Counted from the stretch's first letter, positions 46,113 through 55,261 are shown. The stretch is DNA of 64,000 nt from Roseobacter sp. GAI101 (GCF_000156335.1 NZ_DS999213.1:1547812-1611811), one strand, 5' to 3'. Notes: generated from the letters alone by a model not told the origin. Numbers and translations: made by a program.

Positions 46113-47120
46113 ATGGCCATTGGTGGTGAAAAAGCCCTGCTGCTTGCGGTGATGCGCAACGAGGGACCCTATATTATCGAATGGATGGCGCACCACTTTG
46201 CCCTTGGCATTGACGATCTGCTGGTCTTCACCAACTTTTGCACCGACAACACTGACAAGATTCTGGACCGCATCGAGGAAATCTGGCCGCACCGCTGCAA
46301 ACACCAGCCCAACCCCAAGGTGATGTTTCCCAACCACGGCAAATGGCTGATCATGGCGTTGCGCTTTGCGGGGCATTTCGGACGCTATCAGGCGGCCCCG
46401 TGGGTCTACACCACCGATCCCGACGAATTCCTGAACTTTACCGGCGACATCAAGACATTCGATGATTTCTTTGAGAAAACCGGCGAAGCCGATGTCGTGT
46501 CCTTCACCTCGATCGCGTTCAACAGCGGCAATCACAAACATGCCAAGGATGAACTGGTCACCAAGATGTACACGCAGATGGCAGCCGACCTTGAAAGCGC
46601 TGCCGCAGAGGACCAAGAGGTGCTGACCGCGGTCAAAACACTGTACCGCAACAAAGTCGAAGGGCCGCGCCGCCCGCACCGCCCTGTGACGATGGATTTC
46701 TCATCCAAAGGCTACAAGTGGATCAACGGCTCGGGCCAGACCATGCCTCCGGAATTCACCGACAGCGCCTACAAGGCGATTGCATCGAATGGCACGCGGG
46801 ATCTGGCGCAGATCAACCACTATTCGATCAAGAGCGCCGAAGAATTCATCCTCAAGGTCGATCGCGGCGATGGCGGGCAAAACGACCGCGTCGGGGAATC
46901 CGAGAAGTATTGGAACACGGCCAACCGCAAGGGCAATATGGACACACGCGGCGTCGGGCTGTCACCGGCCGCGCGGGAAATCTATGATTTTCTGATGAGC
47001 GACGCAAAGCTGAAGGCGCTGTACGACGAATGCCTTGAACTGCGCCATGCCCGTTTCCAGGAAATCATGCAGACCGAAGCAGGTCAGGATCTGGCGCGCA
47101 GGATCGGCTATTACGACTGA
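46113..47120 (+). CDS. Glycosyltransferase family 2-like protein
   Basis: Protein of 335 residues. The start is ATG 46113 (MAIGGEKALLLAVMRNEGPY); an in-frame start 37 codons earlier adds sequence unrelated to the family. The N-terminus LLAVMRNEGPYIIEWMAHHF is the conserved beta-strand 1 and loop of this GT2 subgroup, followed by VFTNFCTDNTDKIL and the metal motif YTTDPDEFLNF. INGSGQTMPPEF and INHYSIKSAEEFILKV are shared with its neighbours. It converges on the GT2-methyltransferase gene with a 10-nt overlap. Confidence 0.82.
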   Translation: MAIGGEKALLLAVMRNEGPYIIEWMAHHFALGIDDLLVFTNFCTDNTDKILDRIEEIWPHRCKHQPNPKVMFPNHGKWLIMALRFAGHFGRYQAAPWVYTTDPDEFLNFTGDIKTFDDFFEKTGEADVVSFTSIAFNSGNHKHAKDELVTKMYTQMAADLESAAAEDQEVLTAVKTLYRNKVEGPRRPHRPVTMDFSSKGYKWINGSGQTMPPEFTDSAYKAIASNGTRDLAQINHYSIKSAEEFILKVDRGDGGQNDRVGESEKYWNTANRKGNMDTRGVGLSPAAREIYDFLMSDAKLKALYDECLELRHARFQEIMQTEAGQDLARRIGYYD

Positions 47121-48877
47121 TCGGCAGCTTGGGCGTTGCTTCGCGGTTCGATGATGACAAATTCCGGCACGCTCAGGTCCTCCGACGGGGCCAGTGACGC
47201 ATCGTCGACTTTCTTTTGTTCGCGCATGAAGGTCGCAATGGCGGGTCCGAACAAGACGATCCGTCTGACGCTGCCCAGATTGATCCGGCTAAGCAGTTTC
47301 GCCCCGACCTGTTCATAGCTTGCCCGCAGCACGTCGGGTTTTTCATCGGCAATCATCTGGTTGATCCGCGCGACGGTCTTGGCGTCGTCATTTGTGAACA
47401 CGACCTGATCGGTTGTCATCTTCAGCTGCGCGCCCAGATCAATATCGTTATGCGTCAGAATGTTGCGCATGATTTGCATCCGCGACGCATTGTCGTCCTG
47501 CGCCACCACGACGGATTGTGGCACGGCCTTGGCAGTGTAGATCGACAAAAAGCCGATGCCTGCGCCAAGATCGAGTACCTTCTGCCCATCCTCGACCATG
47601 CGCCCCACCTTGCGCGCCAAGCGGCGCTGGTATTTGCCGCGCATGACAAAATCGAGCGTATTGTGCGCGAAAATGCGTACGTCGGCAGGCAGGGCGATAT
47701 CGTGGCTGGGCACCCATTCCACGGCCGTTTCAGCGGTCACGTCAATCTCGCCAGGCACGAATCCATCCCCGCCCTCACCCACATCGGCAAAGTCAGGTTC
47801 GGGTTTCTTGCGGCGTTCCTCGGCGGGGCGGTCGGCGTTGTTCTTTTCAACCTGCGACATCAGCGCGGCGATTTCAGCCGGGTCGCGGGCCTTGGGCGGC
47901 TTGGCGACGATCTGGGTGATCGGCACCTTGGAAGCTTCTATCAGCGACTGCTTCAACTCTTCATAAGCTTCAGTCTGGCGGTATTCATCCAGACGCGCTT
48001 CGACACGGTCAATGGCCGCAAAATGCAGGCGCGACAAAACCGGATCGGTCAGCAACTCATCCATGATCGCCTTGCGGCGTTCGCTATAGCGCAGGATCTT
48101 GTCGTCATAGACCTCGTTGCGGTCCTGAAGCGACCAGTAATCCGCGTTATATTTGTCTTTCTTGTTGTTCACATTGCCGCGGAATTTGCGGATCGCATAG
48201 CTGTCGATGGATTTCACCGCATAGTGGTTCATTTGCGCCCACTGATACCCCACCGTGCGCCGGATCGACCGCCAGCCGCGAAACTTGAAGTAATCCTCCA
48301 TCGGAAGGCCGGATCCGTTCAGCCATTTGACCGTGTCGGGAAAACCGGTTTCCAGATGTTTGTTCTTGATCGACGGTCGGTGGATGCCGATCTTCCACTT
48401 GTCAGGGTCGAACTTGAACAATGTCTTGACGCCCCAGCCCTTGTTCCAGGTTGGCGGGGCGGCATAAAGATACTGTTCGGTGACAGGCGCGTGCGACCAG
48501 TCGACCACATTGCCTGAACCGAAAATGCGCCATGTGATGACGATCCCGTTCGCATCGCCCGCCGCATCCAGCATCGGGTCAAGCGTACCGTCGCCATAGT
48601 TGATCGACAGAAATTCATCCGCGTCGAACATCAAGATCCAGTCCGCCTCGGCCACCTTCGGTTCGCTCTGCGCATATTTCATCGCGGATGGCTGTGGCTT
48701 GACGCCTTCGGGAATGTCGTTGCGACGATGATAGCCCAGCCCCAATTCCTCGAGGCGGATCAGCATTTCGTCGGTGCCGTCGCTGCAATCGTTCGTGTAG
48801 ACAAGGATCTTGGTGAACCCCACGGCAAGGTGATGGGCATACCACTCCAGCAGGAATGGTGCCTCATCCTTCATCAT
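47111..48877 (-). CDS. Fusion of GT2 glycosyltransferase and FkbM-type methyltransferase
   Basis: Bifunctional protein of at least 588 residues. Residues 1-300 are a GT2 domain with WILMFDADEFLSI and MNHYAVKSIDSYAIRKFRG. A charged linker (about 330-385) follows, and residues 390-570 are a class I SAM-dependent methyltransferase with motif I VLDLGAGIGFLSIYTAK. The first ATG (48877) falls after the essential first beta-strand: upstream in-frame codons encode KLLAIS directly before MMKDEAP, up to a TGA at 48953-48955. No ATG, GTG or TTG occurs there, so translation may begin at CTG 48922 or ATC 48928. The coordinates given are the conservative ATG version. Confidence 0.75.
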   Translation of the reverse strand: MMKDEAPFLLEWYAHHLAVGFTKILVYTNDCSDGTDEMLIRLEELGLGYHRRNDIPEGVKPQPSAMKYAQSEPKVAEADWILMFDADEFLSINYGDGTLDPMLDAAGDANGIVITWRIFGSGNVVDWSHAPVTEQYLYAAPPTWNKGWGVKTLFKFDPDKWKIGIHRPSIKNKHLETGFPDTVKWLNGSGLPMEDYFKFRGWRSIRRTVGYQWAQMNHYAVKSIDSYAIRKFRGNVNNKKDKYNADYWSLQDRNEVYDDKILRYSERRKAIMDELLTDPVLSRLHFAAIDRVEARLDEYRQTEAYEELKQSLIEASKVPITQIVAKPPKARDPAEIAALMSQVEKNNADRPAEERRKKPEPDFADVGEGGDGFVPGEIDVTAETAVEWVPSHDIALPADVRIFAHNTLDFVMRGKYQRRLARKVGRMVEDGQKVLDLGAGIGFLSIYTAKAVPQSVVVAQDDNASRMQIMRNILTHNDIDLGAQLKMTTDQVVFTNDDAKTVARINQMIADEKPDVLRASYEQVGAKLLSRINLGSVRRIVLFGPAIATFMREQKKVDDASLAPSEDLSVPEFVIIEPRSNAQAADQS

Positions 48878-48952
48878 CGAGATGGCCAGAAGCTTGCCGT
48901 GGGGGCTTTTGTGCGGTTTCAGTTTGATGGCGTCAGGCCCTTTTACTGTCGC

Positions 48953-49759
48953 TCAGCGCAGCGCCTTGGACGGGTCGATGCCGATCTTTTCACACATCCG
49001 CGCAGCATATGATCCGGGCAGCGGTTCGTTCTTTTCCCACCACGGTTTCGTGCCGTTGGTATAAAGATGCACCGAAAGGGTCTTGTCGGTGAAATGTCCT
49101 TCGACACGGCCATAGGGGTCGTAGAACACGTCGTTCAACTGAAACGGCACGGGGTACAAAACTTCGCGTTCGCTTGCCTTGTCATACTGGCCGGTCTGCT
49201 TGGCAAAATAGGTGAACGCCTGCGGGCCGAATGCCGTGCGCTCGGCGTTATAGATGCGGTGCGCGTGGGACAGTTTCGGGTCCTGGCGGTCGTATTTCTT
49301 GCGCTGGTTCTTGTTCCACCAGGCAGGATAATCCGGCAGGTTGTCGTAATAATCCAGCAGTTGATCAATAAGTTCACATTCCTGCGGCATCCCCACGACG
49401 CCACAGTTCAACGCCCCCGACATGCCGTGGCGGCCAAAGATATAGTCGTCTTCCTCGGGAAACGGCTGGTGGCAAAACGCGTCGCAATCAATCCAGATCG
49501 CGCCGGTCTTCTTGATCATCTTGTAGCGGAATACGTTCGACAGGAACGACGCGCTGGTGGCCTCGACCAGGGCACGGTCGATTTCCATGATCTCGGACGC
49601 AGGCCGCACCTCGACGCCTTCGGGGGCGTTATCAACCTTGTCGGCGCAATACAGGATCGTCTTGTGACCCGCGACGACATGGGATTTCAGGCAAAGCTGG
49701 TTCAGATAGTGAAGTTTCTCACCAATCCAAAGCGACGCGACGGGGCGGCGGTCATTCAT
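48953..49759 (-). CDS. GT32-like glycosyltransferase
   Basis: Protein of 268 residues starting MNDRRPVASLWIGEKLHYLNQ. It has the pattern of GT32/capsular glycosyltransferases: W(I)GxxL at the start, SFLSNVFRYKMIKKTGAIWID, the DxD motif WIDCDAFC (about 89-96), then an Asn in GALNCGVVGMP. No signal or membrane segment. It precedes the GT2-methyltransferase gene by 75 nt in the same reading frame. Divergent from the GT2 gene at 49956. Confidence 0.8.
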   Translation of the reverse strand: MNDRRPVASLWIGEKLHYLNQLCLKSHVVAGHKTILYCADKVDNAPEGVEVRPASEIMEIDRALVEATSASFLSNVFRYKMIKKTGAIWIDCDAFCHQPFPEEDDYIFGRHGMSGALNCGVVGMPQECELIDQLLDYYDNLPDYPAWWNKNQRKKYDRQDPKLSHAHRIYNAERTAFGPQAFTYFAKQTGQYDKASEREVLYPVPFQLNDVFYDPYGRVEGHFTDKTLSVHLYTNGTKPWWEKNEPLPGSYAARMCEKIGIDPSKALR

Positions 49760-49955
49760 AATTCAGGCCTCTCTGCTGACACTGTTTTTGCTGTGTCTGA
49801 TACATCTGCTCGCGGGTCAGAATAGCTTAGCAGCCGTTGGCTTGTAAAGAATCCTTAGGGTTTTGGCGGGTTCAGCGCGCAAGATTGACTTGCGACCGCC
49901 CACATGAGAGTCAAATACGCAACGCAACCCTTTTTCCGACAAGGTTCCCCCACGC

Positions 49956-50981
49956 GTGACCCGCATTCTTGCCATCACCTGCATGCGAAACGAAGGGCCC
50001 TATTGCCTCGAGTGGATCGCCCATCACCGTGCCGCCGGCGTCGATGCGTTCCTGATCTTTACCCATGATTGTGACGATGGCACGGACGCGTTGTTGGATC
50101 TGATCCCCGGCGTGACCCATGTGCCTTTCATGCCAGAGCCCGGCAAATCCGTCCAATGGCAGGCGATGCGGCTGGCCGACGGGCACCCGCTGATGCAGAC
50201 CGCCGACTGGGTAATCTTTTTCGATTGCGATGAATTTCTCAGCCTTGAGGCCCCGTTGCTGAGTTTCGGCGATCTGATCGCCTCGGTCCCCACAAACACC
50301 GATGCCATCGCGCTGCCTTGGCGATTTTTCGGCGCGGCGGGGCGGGAAGACTTCGAAGATCGCCTGACGCCAGAGCGTTTTACAAGGTGCGCGCCCGATC
50401 CGTTCTTTCTGCCTGCTGGCAATTTCTTCAAGACGCTTTTTCGGCCGGAACGTTTCCAAAAGCTTGGCGTGCATCGCCCGAAAAACAAAGGCAAAGGTCC
50501 AGGCGAATGGAACCTTGGCGGGGTCGCACAGGCAACGGCCGAGTTTGCGCAAAACGATAGCCGAATCAATCTGTTCGGCCTGATGCAAGCCCCTGCCCGC
50601 GCGCGGCTGCACCATTATTCACTGCGTTCGGCTGCGGAATTCATGGTCAAGCGCGGGCGCGGCTTACCGAACCGGACGGCGAAAACCCTGGATCTGCATT
50701 ACTGGGCAGAGCGGAATTTCAACAGCGTCGAGGATCACATGATCGACCCGATGCTGGACGCGACCAGACACGAGATTGCAAATCTGCGGACGATCAAGCC
50801 CGTGCAGGATGCCCATGACCATGCGGTCCGCTGGCACCGCGCGGCCTTTGCCGCCTTGATGAACGACCCCGCCGAAGTGCAGGTCTACTGGCATCTGATC
50901 TTGCTGGGCAGCAGCACGCCCCCGTCAGCCGATCAGGCACGCGCCCATCTGGCGCGCCACAGACAGGCTGGGCAAAGCTGA
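49956..50981 (+). CDS. Glycosyltransferase family 2-like protein
   Basis: Protein of 341 residues with a GTG start (MTRILAITCMRNEGPYCLEW). It shares the LAITCMRNEGPYxxEWIAHH start, FTHDCDDGTDALLDL, metal motif VIFFDCDEFLSL (Asp90, Asp92) and LHHYSLRSAAEFMVKRGRG with the GT2 proteins at 46.1 and 47.1 kb, so the three are paralogues. The start sits at beta-strand 1 and the ribosome site is weak. Convergent with the gamma-glutamyltransferase gene, only 4 nt apart. Confidence 0.83.
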   Translation: MTRILAITCMRNEGPYCLEWIAHHRAAGVDAFLIFTHDCDDGTDALLDLIPGVTHVPFMPEPGKSVQWQAMRLADGHPLMQTADWVIFFDCDEFLSLEAPLLSFGDLIASVPTNTDAIALPWRFFGAAGREDFEDRLTPERFTRCAPDPFFLPAGNFFKTLFRPERFQKLGVHRPKNKGKGPGEWNLGGVAQATAEFAQNDSRINLFGLMQAPARARLHHYSLRSAAEFMVKRGRGLPNRTAKTLDLHYWAERNFNSVEDHMIDPMLDATRHEIANLRTIKPVQDAHDHAVRWHRAAFAALMNDPAEVQVYWHLILLGSSTPPSADQARAHLARHRQAGQS

Positions 50982-50985
50982 TCCC

Positions 50986-52713
50986 TTAGGACGGCTGTGG
51001 TTTCGGTGCGTCAGGCCAAAACCGGGTACCCGCGCGGGCATATCCGCCCCCCATCGCCATCGCTGTGCCATCCGCGCGCCAACAGGCAGCACCCGCCTTG
51101 GACCCTTGCGGCCCAAATTCGATCCCCGCCATGCCGCCGCCCACATGCGGCACATTCAAGACCTGCCAGCCTTTCGATCGCAACGCATCCCGGCAGGCGT
51201 CGCCATAGCCCTCCTCGACTTCGATCTCTTGGCCTTGGGTCCACAGGCGCGGCGCTTCGACGGCTTCTTGCAAGATCATGCCATGGTCGATCAGATTGAC
51301 CAGCGCCTGCATGACCGACCCGAAAATCCGCAACCCGCCCGGCAGGCCAATCGCAAAGGCCGGTGCATCGCCGCGCATCACGATCGTCGGGGCCATCGAC
51401 GTTGTCACGCGCTTGCCCGGCGCGATCGACAGCGCGTGGCCCGGATGCGGATCGAACAGGCACATGTAATTGTTGGGAATAATTCCCGTTCCGGGGATCA
51501 TAAAGCGCGCACCGAACAGCCCGTTGATGGTTTGCGTGGTCGCCACGATATTGCCCGCGGCATCGGCCACACTGACATGGGTGGTGTTGGCAGATTCACC
51601 CGGCAGCGCCGGCGCAACCCCGGCCTGCCAGTCCTGGGTCCGGTCCAAGTCGATCATACCGCGACGCTGCGCGGCATAGTCCTTGGCAATCAACTGCGCG
51701 ACAGGAACATCCACAAAAGCAGGGTCCGCCGTCGCGGCAGCACGGTCGGCAAATGCGATCTTGAGCACCTCGCCCAGCAGATGCGTCGCCTCCGGTGATC
51801 CGTAGCCCATCGCGCCGATGTCAAAGCCTTCGAGGATATTGAGCATCTGGAGCACATGCACCCCACCCGCCGAGGGGGGCGGTGGCCCATAAAGAGTATA
51901 TCCGCGATAGCTGCCCCTGATCGGGGCACGGGTGATGGTGCGGACAGCGGCCAGATCATCCGCCGTGATCAACCCGCCGACACGCGCCATGTGATCTGTA
52001 ACGGCTTGGCCAAGAGGACCGTCATAAAATACCTCGGGGCCGTCTTGGGCGATGGCGCGCAAGGTTCTGGCGTAATCCGCCATCACCAGCCTTTGCCCGG
52101 CCAAAAGAGGCACCCCACCGGGCAGCAGATGGCGGGCAATCTCGGGGTCCTGTGCCAGTTCGGCGGCGGCTTCTGCGATGCAATTGGCCAGATACGGCGT
52201 TACGGCAAAGCCCTGTTCGGCATGGCGGATCGCCGGGGCCATGACATGGTCAAGCGGCAAGGTCCCGAAGCTTTCCAATGAATCACACCAGCCCCGCAAG
52301 TTGCCCGGGGTCGCGACCGCCTTGGGCCCGATTTCGGTCTCGCGGCCCGCAACCTTCATGTAATCCGGCCCGCTGTCAGCAATGGTCTGAAAGGTATCCG
52401 CAGACGCTGACAAGGGCGCGGCACTCAACCCGTCCAGCACCACATGGTCGCCGTCCTTCATCCGGATGTGCGCGACACCGCCGCCGAAGATGCCGACCAT
52501 CATCGGTTCGACCACCGACAGGGTGAACAAGGCGGCAATCGCGGCGTCAACGGCATTGCCCCCCGCCGCCAGCATCTCGGTTCCGGCGGCGGTGGCCAGC
52601 GGGTGGTTGGTCACCACCATGCCCTGATCGCCAGATGCAGGGCTTTTCTCGCAGTCAAAGACGGTCTTGGCAGTGCTGCGCCAATCGCGCAGACGGAGGT
52701 TCGGGGCGGTCAT
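50986..52713 (-). CDS. ggt: Gamma-glutamyltransferase
   Basis: N-terminal-nucleophile hydrolase of 575 residues that cleaves gamma-glutamyl amides such as glutathione. It contains GMVVTNHPLATAAGTEMLAAGGNAVDAA, and the autoprocessing site NTTHVSVADAAGNIVATTQ with the catalytic Thr near residue 375. GLFGARFMIPGTGIIPNN and TSMAPTIVMR complete the small subunit. No signal peptide is seen (MTAPNLRLRDWR), so this form may be cytoplasmic, unlike the periplasmic enterobacterial enzyme. ATG 52713 is preferred over an in-frame TTG three codons earlier. Confidence 0.9.
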   Translation of the reverse strand: MTAPNLRLRDWRSTAKTVFDCEKSPASGDQGMVVTNHPLATAAGTEMLAAGGNAVDAAIAALFTLSVVEPMMVGIFGGGVAHIRMKDGDHVVLDGLSAAPLSASADTFQTIADSGPDYMKVAGRETEIGPKAVATPGNLRGWCDSLESFGTLPLDHVMAPAIRHAEQGFAVTPYLANCIAEAAAELAQDPEIARHLLPGGVPLLAGQRLVMADYARTLRAIAQDGPEVFYDGPLGQAVTDHMARVGGLITADDLAAVRTITRAPIRGSYRGYTLYGPPPPSAGGVHVLQMLNILEGFDIGAMGYGSPEATHLLGEVLKIAFADRAAATADPAFVDVPVAQLIAKDYAAQRRGMIDLDRTQDWQAGVAPALPGESANTTHVSVADAAGNIVATTQTINGLFGARFMIPGTGIIPNNYMCLFDPHPGHALSIAPGKRVTTSMAPTIVMRGDAPAFAIGLPGGLRIFGSVMQALVNLIDHGMILQEAVEAPRLWTQGQEIEVEEGYGDACRDALRSKGWQVLNVPHVGGGMAGIEFGPQGSKAGAACWRADGTAMAMGGGYARAGTRFWPDAPKPQPS

Positions 52714-52798
52714 ATGGATCAACCTTCATGTTTCAAAGGCAAGTATCCGACCACCCCTTGGCAGTTGCAACCGAAGTTTCGATCGACCGGCGTATGTC

Positions 52799-53959
52799 CT
52801 ACGACAACCTGTCAAGCAAGGCGCGCGACGGATCGCCTGTCGCGCTCAGACCGACGCTTTGCTGATAGGCTGCGATCGCCTTGCGGCTGTTCGGGCCAAT
52901 CACGCCATCGGTGCCGTCGGTATCAAAGCCGCGCGCGGTCAACCGCTGTTGAAGCGCCTTGCGATCATCAATCGTCAGGCCGTATCTGTCAGGGCCAAAC
53001 TTGGCCTGGATCGGTCCGCCACCCGCAATCCGGTCCGACAAATGCCCCACGCCAATCGCGTAATTATCCGAATTATTATAGCGTTTGATCGCTTGGAAAT
53101 TGCGGAACACGGCAAAGCGCGGACCGCCTGCATCGGGTTGCAGCACGGAAACGGGTGTCGCGGAGCCAGCCGCAGGCGTCCCCATTTCGCCGCCCCATTT
53201 CTGGCCCGACTGCCAGCCGGATTTCGCCAGATACGCAGCGGTCGAAGCCAATGAGTCCGCAGGATTCTCAGACCAGATATCGCGGCGGCCATCGCCGTTG
53301 AAATCAACGGCAAAGGCTTGGTACGAGGTCGGGATAAACTGTGTGTGCCCCATCGCCCCTGCCCAGCTTCCGGTCAGACCGGAGGCCGAAACATCCCCAC
53401 GCTCAAGAATTTTCAGCGCCGCGATCAGCTGCTTTTCAAAAAACGCGCCGCGTCTGCCATCAAAGGCCAGCGTCGAGGTCGCCGAGATCACCGGCACGTT
53501 GCCGCGCCTTTCGCCGTAAAAGCTTTCCAGCCCCCAAACGGCAGTCACAACTTCGGCTGCAACGCCGTAGCGCGCTTCGATCTGGCGCAAGGTATCGCGG
53601 TGACGCGCAAAGGCCGCACGGCCCTTTGACACCCGTTCCTCGGACGCTGCGATGGCCAGATAATCCTCAAGCGTTCGGCTGAATTCGGTCTGGTTGCGGT
53701 CCCGTTTGACGACACCGGGCAGATACCCCGCACCAGCAAACCCCCGCCGCAAGGTGCTGTCCGATATGCCTTGTGCGCGCGCGCGGGGCTTGAACGCCGC
53801 GACCCACGCATCATAGGCCCCGTTTGACTGCGGTCGCAGATCATCCGGCAACGCGCCGTCGCTGCGCGAGGCGAAAACCTGCCCCCTGCCAGCGCTGTCG
53901 CAGGCCGACAGCCCCAGTGCCGCCAACCCGATCGTGAAACCTCTACGTGAAATACTCAT
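52799..53959 (-). CDS. Lytic murein transglycosylase (MltB type) with peptidoglycan-binding domain
   Basis: Cell-wall lytic enzyme of 386 residues. The start is ATG 53959 (MSISRRGFTIGLAALGLSAC). It shows a Tat-like RRGFTIG motif combined with a lipobox LSAC, so probably a lipoprotein. The catalytic Glu is in VWGLESFYGERRG (about residue 143), with GAMGHTQFIPTSYQAFAVD and NGDGRRDIW typical of MltB. The C-terminal 60 residues (LQQRLTARGFDTDGTDGVIG and following) form a PG_binding_1 domain. Transcribed alone. Confidence 0.9.
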   Translation of the reverse strand: MSISRRGFTIGLAALGLSACDSAGRGQVFASRSDGALPDDLRPQSNGAYDAWVAAFKPRARAQGISDSTLRRGFAGAGYLPGVVKRDRNQTEFSRTLEDYLAIAASEERVSKGRAAFARHRDTLRQIEARYGVAAEVVTAVWGLESFYGERRGNVPVISATSTLAFDGRRGAFFEKQLIAALKILERGDVSASGLTGSWAGAMGHTQFIPTSYQAFAVDFNGDGRRDIWSENPADSLASTAAYLAKSGWQSGQKWGGEMGTPAAGSATPVSVLQPDAGGPRFAVFRNFQAIKRYNNSDNYAIGVGHLSDRIAGGGPIQAKFGPDRYGLTIDDRKALQQRLTARGFDTDGTDGVIGPNSRKAIAAYQQSVGLSATGDPSRALLDRLS

Positions 53960-54038
53960 ACTGCTCGCGCCCTTTTTGCCTGCCGCTTTGAAGCAGGTTA
54001 CCTCATGCCAGCGGGGGCGCAAAGGGGCACTTGCAGGG

Positions 54039-54054
54039 CGGCAAAGCTTTGCCG
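54039..54054. repeat. 16-bp perfect palindrome
   Basis: CGGCAAAGCTTTGCCG has no loop. It sits in the gap upstream of the transglycosylase gene and 29 bp downstream of the dehydrogenase stop. A regulatory site for the transglycosylase gene or a weak terminator of the TRAP operon are both possible. Confidence 0.35.
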
Positions 54055-54082
54055 AGATTGCGTTGATTGCCCCCCAGCGGAG

Positions 54083-55054
54083 TTAAAGCTGATCCCCCGG
54101 CGTCTGACCGCCAAAGAACGCGTCCAGATTGTCGAGCGCCCGAAACCCCATGGCATCGCGGGTCTTGCGGGTGGCACTGCCGATGTGGGGCAGCATGAAG
54201 ATGTTGTCATGTGCCGAAAACGCAGGATTGCCGCCCGGTTCGGTCTGGAAGCAATCCAGCCCTGCGGCGGATATCTGACCCTTTTCAAGCGCGTCCAGCA
54301 AGGCGGCCTCGTCTACCAGGGCACCGCGTGCGGTGTTGACGATAACGGCCCCCGGCGGCAGCAGGGCAAATCGTTCCTGGTTCATCAGGTTTGTCGTCTC
54401 GGGCGTGGCAGGACAATGCAGCGACAGGAAGTCCGCGACCTCAAGCAAGCTTTCGACGCTGTCATGATAAATTGCATCCTTGGCCTGATCCGCAGGCAGT
54501 TCCGAGCGGTTGTAGTAGTGAATTTCCATATCGAACCCGCGCGCCTTGGCGGCAAATGCGCGGCCCACACGGCCCATACCGATGATGCCCAGCCGTGCGC
54601 CCGTGACCTGCTTGCCGACCATGAAGGCCGGTGACCAGCTGTCCCATGCGCCGGTGCGCACGATGCGGTCACCCGCGACCGCGTTGCGCGCGGCCCCCAG
54701 CATCAGCAGCATGGCAAGTTCGGCCGTGGCATCGGACAGCACATCGGGTGTGTTGGTCACGACGATGCCGCGCTTTTTCAAGGCAGGCAGATCGCAGTGG
54801 TCGACCCCCACAGAATGGTTCGCAACGATCCTGAGCCGGTCCGCGAATTGCGCGACGACATCGGCGCTGAAATGTTCGGAATGGCACGGGATGATGGCAT
54901 CGAAATCCGCGCTGGCCGCAATCAACTGGTCGGCGGTGCCGGGCTGGTCGTCGTAGTTGATTACGACATCATAATCGCGCGCGGCCCGTTCCAACGTGGC
55001 GTCAGACAGGCGGCGGGTGATCCAAAGGCGGGGTTTACGGTCGACTTCGCTCAT
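54083..55054 (-). CDS. D-2-hydroxyacid dehydrogenase (glyoxylate/hydroxypyruvate reductase type)
   Basis: NAD(P)-dependent oxidoreductase of 323 residues. The Rossmann motif is GMGRVG (159-164); the catalytic triad is Arg243 (TARGALVDE), Glu272 (QTEPGG) and His290 (LPHIGSAT). The ATG at 55054 overlaps the stop of the small membrane protein gene (ATGA); an in-frame ATG 15 nt earlier is less likely. YNRSELP after the second strand suggests NADP-type recognition (Arg-Ser). Last gene of the TRAP operon, so it probably acts on the imported 2-hydroxy or 2-keto acid. Confidence 0.9.
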   Translation of the reverse strand: MSEVDRKPRLWITRRLSDATLERAARDYDVVINYDDQPGTADQLIAASADFDAIIPCHSEHFSADVVAQFADRLRIVANHSVGVDHCDLPALKKRGIVVTNTPDVLSDATAELAMLLMLGAARNAVAGDRIVRTGAWDSWSPAFMVGKQVTGARLGIIGMGRVGRAFAAKARGFDMEIHYYNRSELPADQAKDAIYHDSVESLLEVADFLSLHCPATPETTNLMNQERFALLPPGAVIVNTARGALVDEAALLDALEKGQISAAGLDCFQTEPGGNPAFSAHDNIFMLPHIGSATRKTRDAMGFRALDNLDAFFGGQTPGDQL

Positions 55055-55245
55055 TTCTTGCGGACACATTCATCCCAGAAATCATAGACGGCCATCGCGC
55101 AGACGACAAAGCCGATGATCATGAAGGGTGCCCCCCCGACGAAGCCCGCAAAACCGGTCGAGATGCTTTTGGACAGGCCGCCGATGAAGATGCACAGGAT
55201 CGCCGTCCCGATGAACCCCACCACCAATTTAGTTGCGTATGACAT
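55051..55245 (-). CDS. Small two-helix membrane protein
   Basis: Sixty-four residues with two predicted membrane helices (about 6-28 and 33-54) and a basic end (CVRKK). No family recognised. It lies 16 nt after the amidase stop and overlaps the dehydrogenase start by 4 nt, which supports real translation. A role in the TRAP uptake pathway is possible but unproven. Confidence 0.7.
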   Translation of the reverse strand: MSYATKLVVGFIGTAILCIFIGGLSKSISTGFAGFVGGAPFMIIGFVVCAMAVYDFWDECVRKK

Positions 55246-55261
55246 ATGAGTGTCCTTTCCC

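Noticed and set aside
48877..48955. A single fused gene made of the GT32-like protein and the GT2-methyltransferase by stop readthrough
   Set aside because: The genes share a frame, but both domains are complete and there is no known recoding signal. A non-AUG start is simpler. Recorded as a finding about the start only.
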